Positions 59,901-64,000 of a DNA stretch of 64,000 nucleotides are shown here, in pieces. The notes under the pieces are model-generated. The model had not been told where the DNA came from, searched no databases, and saw only the letters and a list, made by a program, of their open reading frames with translations. Each line of letters begins with the position of its first letter. Within the stretch, counting starts at the first letter, position 1. Source of the stretch: Paragyromitra xinjiangensis. Lineage: Eukaryota > Ascomycota > Pezizomycetes > Pezizales > Discinaceae. The stretch spans positions 3,100,001 to 3,164,000 of the forward strand of contig JBCAMK010000003.1 in assembly GCA_038503065.1 (NCBI GenBank), written 5' to 3'. The position numbers and the translations under genes were made by a program.

Positions 59901-62583
59901 GACGGGATCTCAGACGCGAAGAGGTTCGGGTGTGGTAAAGGTGCGAAACGGCGGAGTAGGAAAGAAATCCGACTTCAGTGATGGAGGTGATTTCAGCAGC
60001 GTTGGAGGTTGGGGAAGAGTATCCAGAGTGCTCAGCGAGGAAACTCGGGAGAGAGGGAGTTCGTCCCAAAAAAAACGCCTAGCCGGGGAATTTTGCGGTT
60101 TGTGACCGCCTGAGATGCTGCAGATGGGAGATAGGACAGGGCTCGGAAAAGGGAACGCGACAACAGGCTGTGACAGATGCCCAGGGACATGGCCATATGG
60201 ACTTTGGACTGCACCCCAAGTACACACACGCATACACGAGTACCTACATGTAGAGTACATGCACATTGCACAACCATAGAGCACAACATCCCCCCAGACA
60301 TACTCTACGTACATACATACACACATACACACATACGTACGAGGTGAACCTCCCACAACCCAACCATTCTGCGCGAGCGGAGATGACCTGCCAAAGCAAG
60401 CCTCGCTGATCCAGTCTCCTGGAGAAGCATTGCCCCGCACAAGGAGCGCACAGAAGGTTAAGACGAGAGTTGCAATATTTGATCAACAGCCACCAACGTT
60501 GTCGAAATTACGTTTGATGCGCAACGCCTTTTGACCAGGTTTAACCTAGGAGAAAGCCTCAATTGTAGACATGGTTGGGGCTGCTGGGTCGGGGGTTGAA
60601 CGGTCGCAGGAGGGTCGCGGGCGCAAGGCACGGTTCATGCATTGGTTCTTCTCCACCTCTCCCCCGCCCTCGGTTTCGCCCGTTCGCAAAGAGGTCCGTT
60701 ATTGAACGACAAACGTATCGCCAAGGGAAGCCCCAGCCATCTGGTTGCTTTTGTGATGCTTTTAATTTGGTAGTTTTATGTAGGTACTACTGTCTCCCCC
60801 GCTTCTCCTCGTCGGGTCCGCTTCAGCTGGTTGCTCAGTCATTTGATCATCCACAACCTCATTTCCGAATGGAAGGATTGCCGGCCCAGACAGCAGGTTG
60901 GGCCGCCCAGTGAGGGTTGCGCAACGTGAGCTGTCAAGTGTCAGGCGCCTTCCGTCTCAAGCCTTTCCCTTTTGCTTGAGTATCGAGAATCAAGATCCTT
61001 GAATACCATCCCAGGTACCTGAGAGATATCAGGCATGTACTGTAGTCTAAATAATCTTGGGCGGCACTGACACAGCACACGAAAGCGTAACAATGGTAGG
61101 AACATGAAGATGTCACTCAGATTTGTACAGTATGCTTACTTGGATCCGTGGAAAAGGAGTCAGGAAATGCTGGTTTGGGATGCAATCGTGCTACACAAGA
61201 ATATCCAGTAGGACCAGACTTATTATCCCTGCACCTTGTTCTGGCGGGACACTCGCCGCAACCGAATTCCACAACCACCATTAACTCCACCTCTTTCGCA
61301 GCAACGGCAGGATCGACCGGTATTTGCTCTTCTGATATAAGTACTTTGCTATAGGTCATTATAGGTTGCGCTATAGGGTCAATCCGATTCTCACAAGGTG
61401 GATTGCGCACGTAGAGTACTTGACTCTCATGTATAGTCGCAGTCGCTATTGCTGTAGCCTACATACTGTACATCCTGTTGCGGGTGTTATGGGGTCATAT
61501 TATACCCATCCTGTCCTTTTTCTTTGCGTACCTATAACCTATCGTCTCCTCTCCAAGTCTCCGGTGCATTTCGTCTGTCTCTTTTCTGTTTCTCGTTCCG
61601 TGCACCGCTTTCGAGCTCCGTCTTTTCCTCTCCCTCTTCCCGTTTCCCGTCTTTCATGCCTAGTCCTGCCTTTGGCTCCTGCTGTCCTTGCTCTCAGACG
61701 CACGTACCCACTCCTCGATCAAGCTTGATCCTCTTCCTCCTCCCTCACCACCACCATCACCCTGACCCCCGATCACCCACCCCCCTCCTCCTCCTCACAC
61801 CCGGCGGTCTGGTGCCTGACTTGACCCACATCTCGAGTCCCCCAGTCCATTATTCTTTGGCCCCCTTTCCCCTCTGATGTCCTCGGTGTTGTTGTACGCA
61901 TATCATATCACAGCTCTTTTTGTCTTCCTCAGCTCTGGCGGCCTGGACAGCTCTTTCCCGACCAACCACAGCCCTCAGTACCTCTTCTCTCACTCCATCG
62001 AAACTTTCTTCGTCAGCCTACTCCCAACCCTTGGTACAGACAAATTTCTCCTTCTTGTTCATGGCATAGTCGTTGTTGAATCATGCACCAAAGTCTCTTG
62101 CACTCGCCGTTCCCAGAAAGCAACTTCTCCACACGAAGGACGAGTTTCGGTTCCGGATCGACTGATCGATTACTTTATCTCAAACTTAGCGAGCCCGAGA
62201 ACGCCAGAGTAAACGATTGAGATTCCTCCGCTGCGGGGGCACTAGAAGATCACGGGCCAGGCAACGGTACTTGAGGATACATACTTATATATCGTACCAC
62301 ACCCCGCGCATCCCAGCACCTATTTTTTATTTTCCTGGGTTATAGTTCGTCCACCCTGTAAACGTTATATCCGAGTCAGCACTGTCGTCAGTGGTTCCTG
62401 TGCCGTACTCCCTGCTCTCCGGAACACGTCCCCCACCAAACAAAAAACAACGTCTATACTGCGCGCATCTCGCCCAAAGCAAAACATTCCATAGAGGCCA
62501 CGTTCGAACCTCATTAAAATATCAAGTACTGGTAAGGCTGCTGGGGACAAGGTCTCCAGTGCACAGGATTCACGTTCACGACA
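56934..62583. promoter_or_regulatory. 5.6-kb gene-free interval upstream of the third Myb-like gene
   Basis: The longest gap in the window. It holds a TTG/GTT microsatellite at 58519-58538, a 49-bp pyrimidine tract at 58979-59027, CATACA repeats at 60300-60340, and a C/T-rich block at 61520-61860 that looks like a long 5' leader. Open frames such as 59910-60440 (-) and 61366-61877 (+) are compositional and lack domains. No RNA gene or transposon ends were recognised. Confidence 0.4.
58979..59027 (+). repeat. Pure pyrimidine tract (T/C)
   Basis: About 49 bp made only of T runs broken by C (CTTTTTTTTCC type), capable of triplex or slippage. It is non-coding. Confidence 0.8.
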
Positions 62584-63558
62584 GTGGCTGCTCCGTATCA
62601 TATCGACGAGTACCCTGGTCAGCATTATACCCATCGCCATTATCATCATCATAATAGCCAGTCGCCGTATATCTCACAGGAAAACGAGCCTCGGGGACTT
62701 GATTCCCTCGAAGACTTAAACGAGCCGCTGCTTCTTGTACAGCAGATGGCTCACAATAGACCACCGCCACACATGGGCGGAGCAGGAGGTAGTGGTCACC
62801 TTTACGGTCCGGGGTTATCTTCGTCTTCCAGCAAACCAAGAGCGAGAACTCATGATGCTTTAGAATTGGACCTAAGTGGCCTCCGAGACGACGAGGACGA
62901 TCAAGATGTCGAACCCCACTATCAACATCTTCCGCCGCCACATCATCAACACCCTCAACATACTCATCACCATCACATGCCAGACCAGCCGCGACCCTCG
63001 AAAATTGCCCGAACCGATCCTGTCATGGGATCTGGTGGAGGTTCACAAATGGGAATGGCTGGTCCTTCAAATGTTGCTGGGCCTTCAAATATGGCGCAGA
63101 TGCCGCCACCGGCACCAAGACCACGGGGCCCGAAACTCAAATTCACTCCCGAAGACGACCAACTCCTCGTCGATTTGAAAGAAAACAAAGCGCTGACTTG
63201 GAAGCAAATCGCCGAATTCTTCCCTGGGCGTTCCTCGGGAACCTTACAAGTTAGGTATTGCACTAAGCTGAAGGCTAAGACAACCCAGTGGACAGATGAG
63301 ACTGTAAGAGTTCCTAATCCTCCATCGAAACTTAAAAATATTTGAAAACAAGCTTTCCTCATTCCGATCCGATCTCTTGTCGGTCTCTGAGGTTTAACTT
63401 TCTGACGTGGAGACGCTGCGGGAATAAAGGTGTTACGACTTCGCAACGCCATGGTTGAGTACGAACAAGACCGCTGGCGCTTGATCGCAGCCAAGGTCGG
63501 CAATGGATTTTCTCCAGCAGCCTGCAAGGAAAAAGCAAAAGAATTGGAGGTGGAGTAG
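62584..63558 (+). CDS. Histidine-rich two-repeat Myb/SANT-like protein (start uncertain)
   Basis: The exons are 62584-63303 and 63430-63558, about 282 residues from the point where the frame becomes protein-like. The N-terminal half is rich in His, Gln and Pro (HRHYHHHNSQ, HHQHPQHTHHHH). The first SANT-like repeat is KFTPEDDQLLVDLKENKA, then LTWKQIAEFFPGRSSGTLQV. The splice completes the second: QWTDET joined to VLRLRNAMVEYEQDRWRLIA, then KVGNGFSPAACKEKAKEL. The codon at 62584 is GTG directly after a CACGACAG acceptor-like site, so the true ATG is either split by an intron (A|TG) or is the in-frame Met at 62746. An alternative upstream exon ending at 62532 has an in-frame stop. It resembles the 56210 gene in domain order. 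Confidence 0.78.
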
Positions 63559-64000
63559 ATCGGGAAATCGCTCACATTTCGCAAGGCAAACCAACCCTTC
63601 ATTCTTCGGTATTCTTTGCTTCAAGTCTTCAGCAGTGATGTGTCTGCAATATTTCGAGTTGGTATATTCTGGTATTTTCGTTCCACTTCTATTCTGTTGG
63701 TTTGGTCTTTTGATTCCTTTTGATTGCTGCGTGCCTCTTTATTGATTTTCTTTTTTCATTGGGCCAGGGTGGGGGGAGGAGTTGGAGTCATCGGTTCGAA
63801 AAATACCTTTGTACTTGGAAGAAAGTCGTAACGATGATCTCTTCAATCCAGGGAACAATGTGGTTGGTTGGCGGGAGGCAAATACTGTAATTCGATGTTT
63901 GTGTAGGGACAATTGGCGTTAATCATTCCTTTCTCTTCTCCCATGCTTTGTTATTCCATTTCGTTGGCCTTCTTCCTCCGATGTTTTCTTACTATTTTCT
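63559..64000. other. 3' flank, nothing recognised
   Basis: 442 bp after the last stop codon: T-rich, presumably 3' UTR and downstream spacer. The window ends without another gene. Confidence 0.5.

Noticed and set aside
61366..61877. Plus-strand frames of 110-120 codons before the third Myb-like gene
   Set aside because: Pure C/T-rich translation (Ser/Pro/Leu) with no domain; more likely a long 5' leader.

Overview
This window is eukaryotic nuclear DNA from a filamentous ascomycete fungus (Pezizomycotina). Most supported genes contain short phase-consistent GT-AG introns, usually 50-75 nt. The conserved genes are typical of fungi: KAP120, PEX2, cytosolic GluRS, uL14, TED1, BET4, RTC1 and ILV3-type. 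There is also a NACHT-ankyrin NOD-like receptor and remnants of DNA transposons. The species cannot be fixed from sequence alone. High intron density and large non-coding gaps would suit an early-diverging group such as Pezizomycetes, but that is a weak inference.

Layout. 1-2.7 kb is non-coding and holds a perfect-TIR MITE. 2.7-25.5 kb is the housekeeping block: a coiled-coil/TM protein (-), KAP120/importin-11 (-), PEX2 (+), a two-TM micro-ORF (-), a charged-tail hypothetical (-) facing GluRS (+) across 158 bp, ribosomal uL14 (+), an almost gene-free 18.3-22.2 kb stretch, then TED1/MPPE1 (-) facing BET4 (+) across about 400 bp. 26.3-36 kb is the accessory block: a serine hydrolase-NACHT-ankyrin receptor with near-identical 99-bp ankyrin units, an HSL-family esterase, a second MITE with TA duplications, and a truncated MULE transposase N-terminal ORF that runs into the first exon of a small conserved-looking gene. 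37.3-50 kb returns to spliced genes: RTC1/WDR24 (SEA/GATOR2), an unusual alpha/beta-hydrolase-dual-specificity phosphatase fusion, a small TM protein, and an ILV3-type dihydroxy-acid dehydratase that looks damaged at its 3' end. 51.9-63.6 kb holds three Myb/SANT-like genes separated by very long non-coding intervals (3.2 and 5.6 kb).

Functions. The housekeeping genes cover nuclear transport, peroxisome import, translation, GPI-anchor/ER export, Rab prenylation, TORC1 nutrient signalling and branched-chain amino acid synthesis. There is no evident biosynthetic cluster. The parts most worth a second look are the NLR with its repeat array, the hydrolase-phosphatase fusion, the MULE/host-gene overlap, the two MITEs, the damaged ILV3-like gene, a one-base frame break in BET4, and the run of Myb-like genes.

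Exon models were built by hand from splice motifs and reading-frame phase. Where I give total lengths, the exons add up to a multiple of three. No similarity search was run; family assignments rest on recognised motifs.
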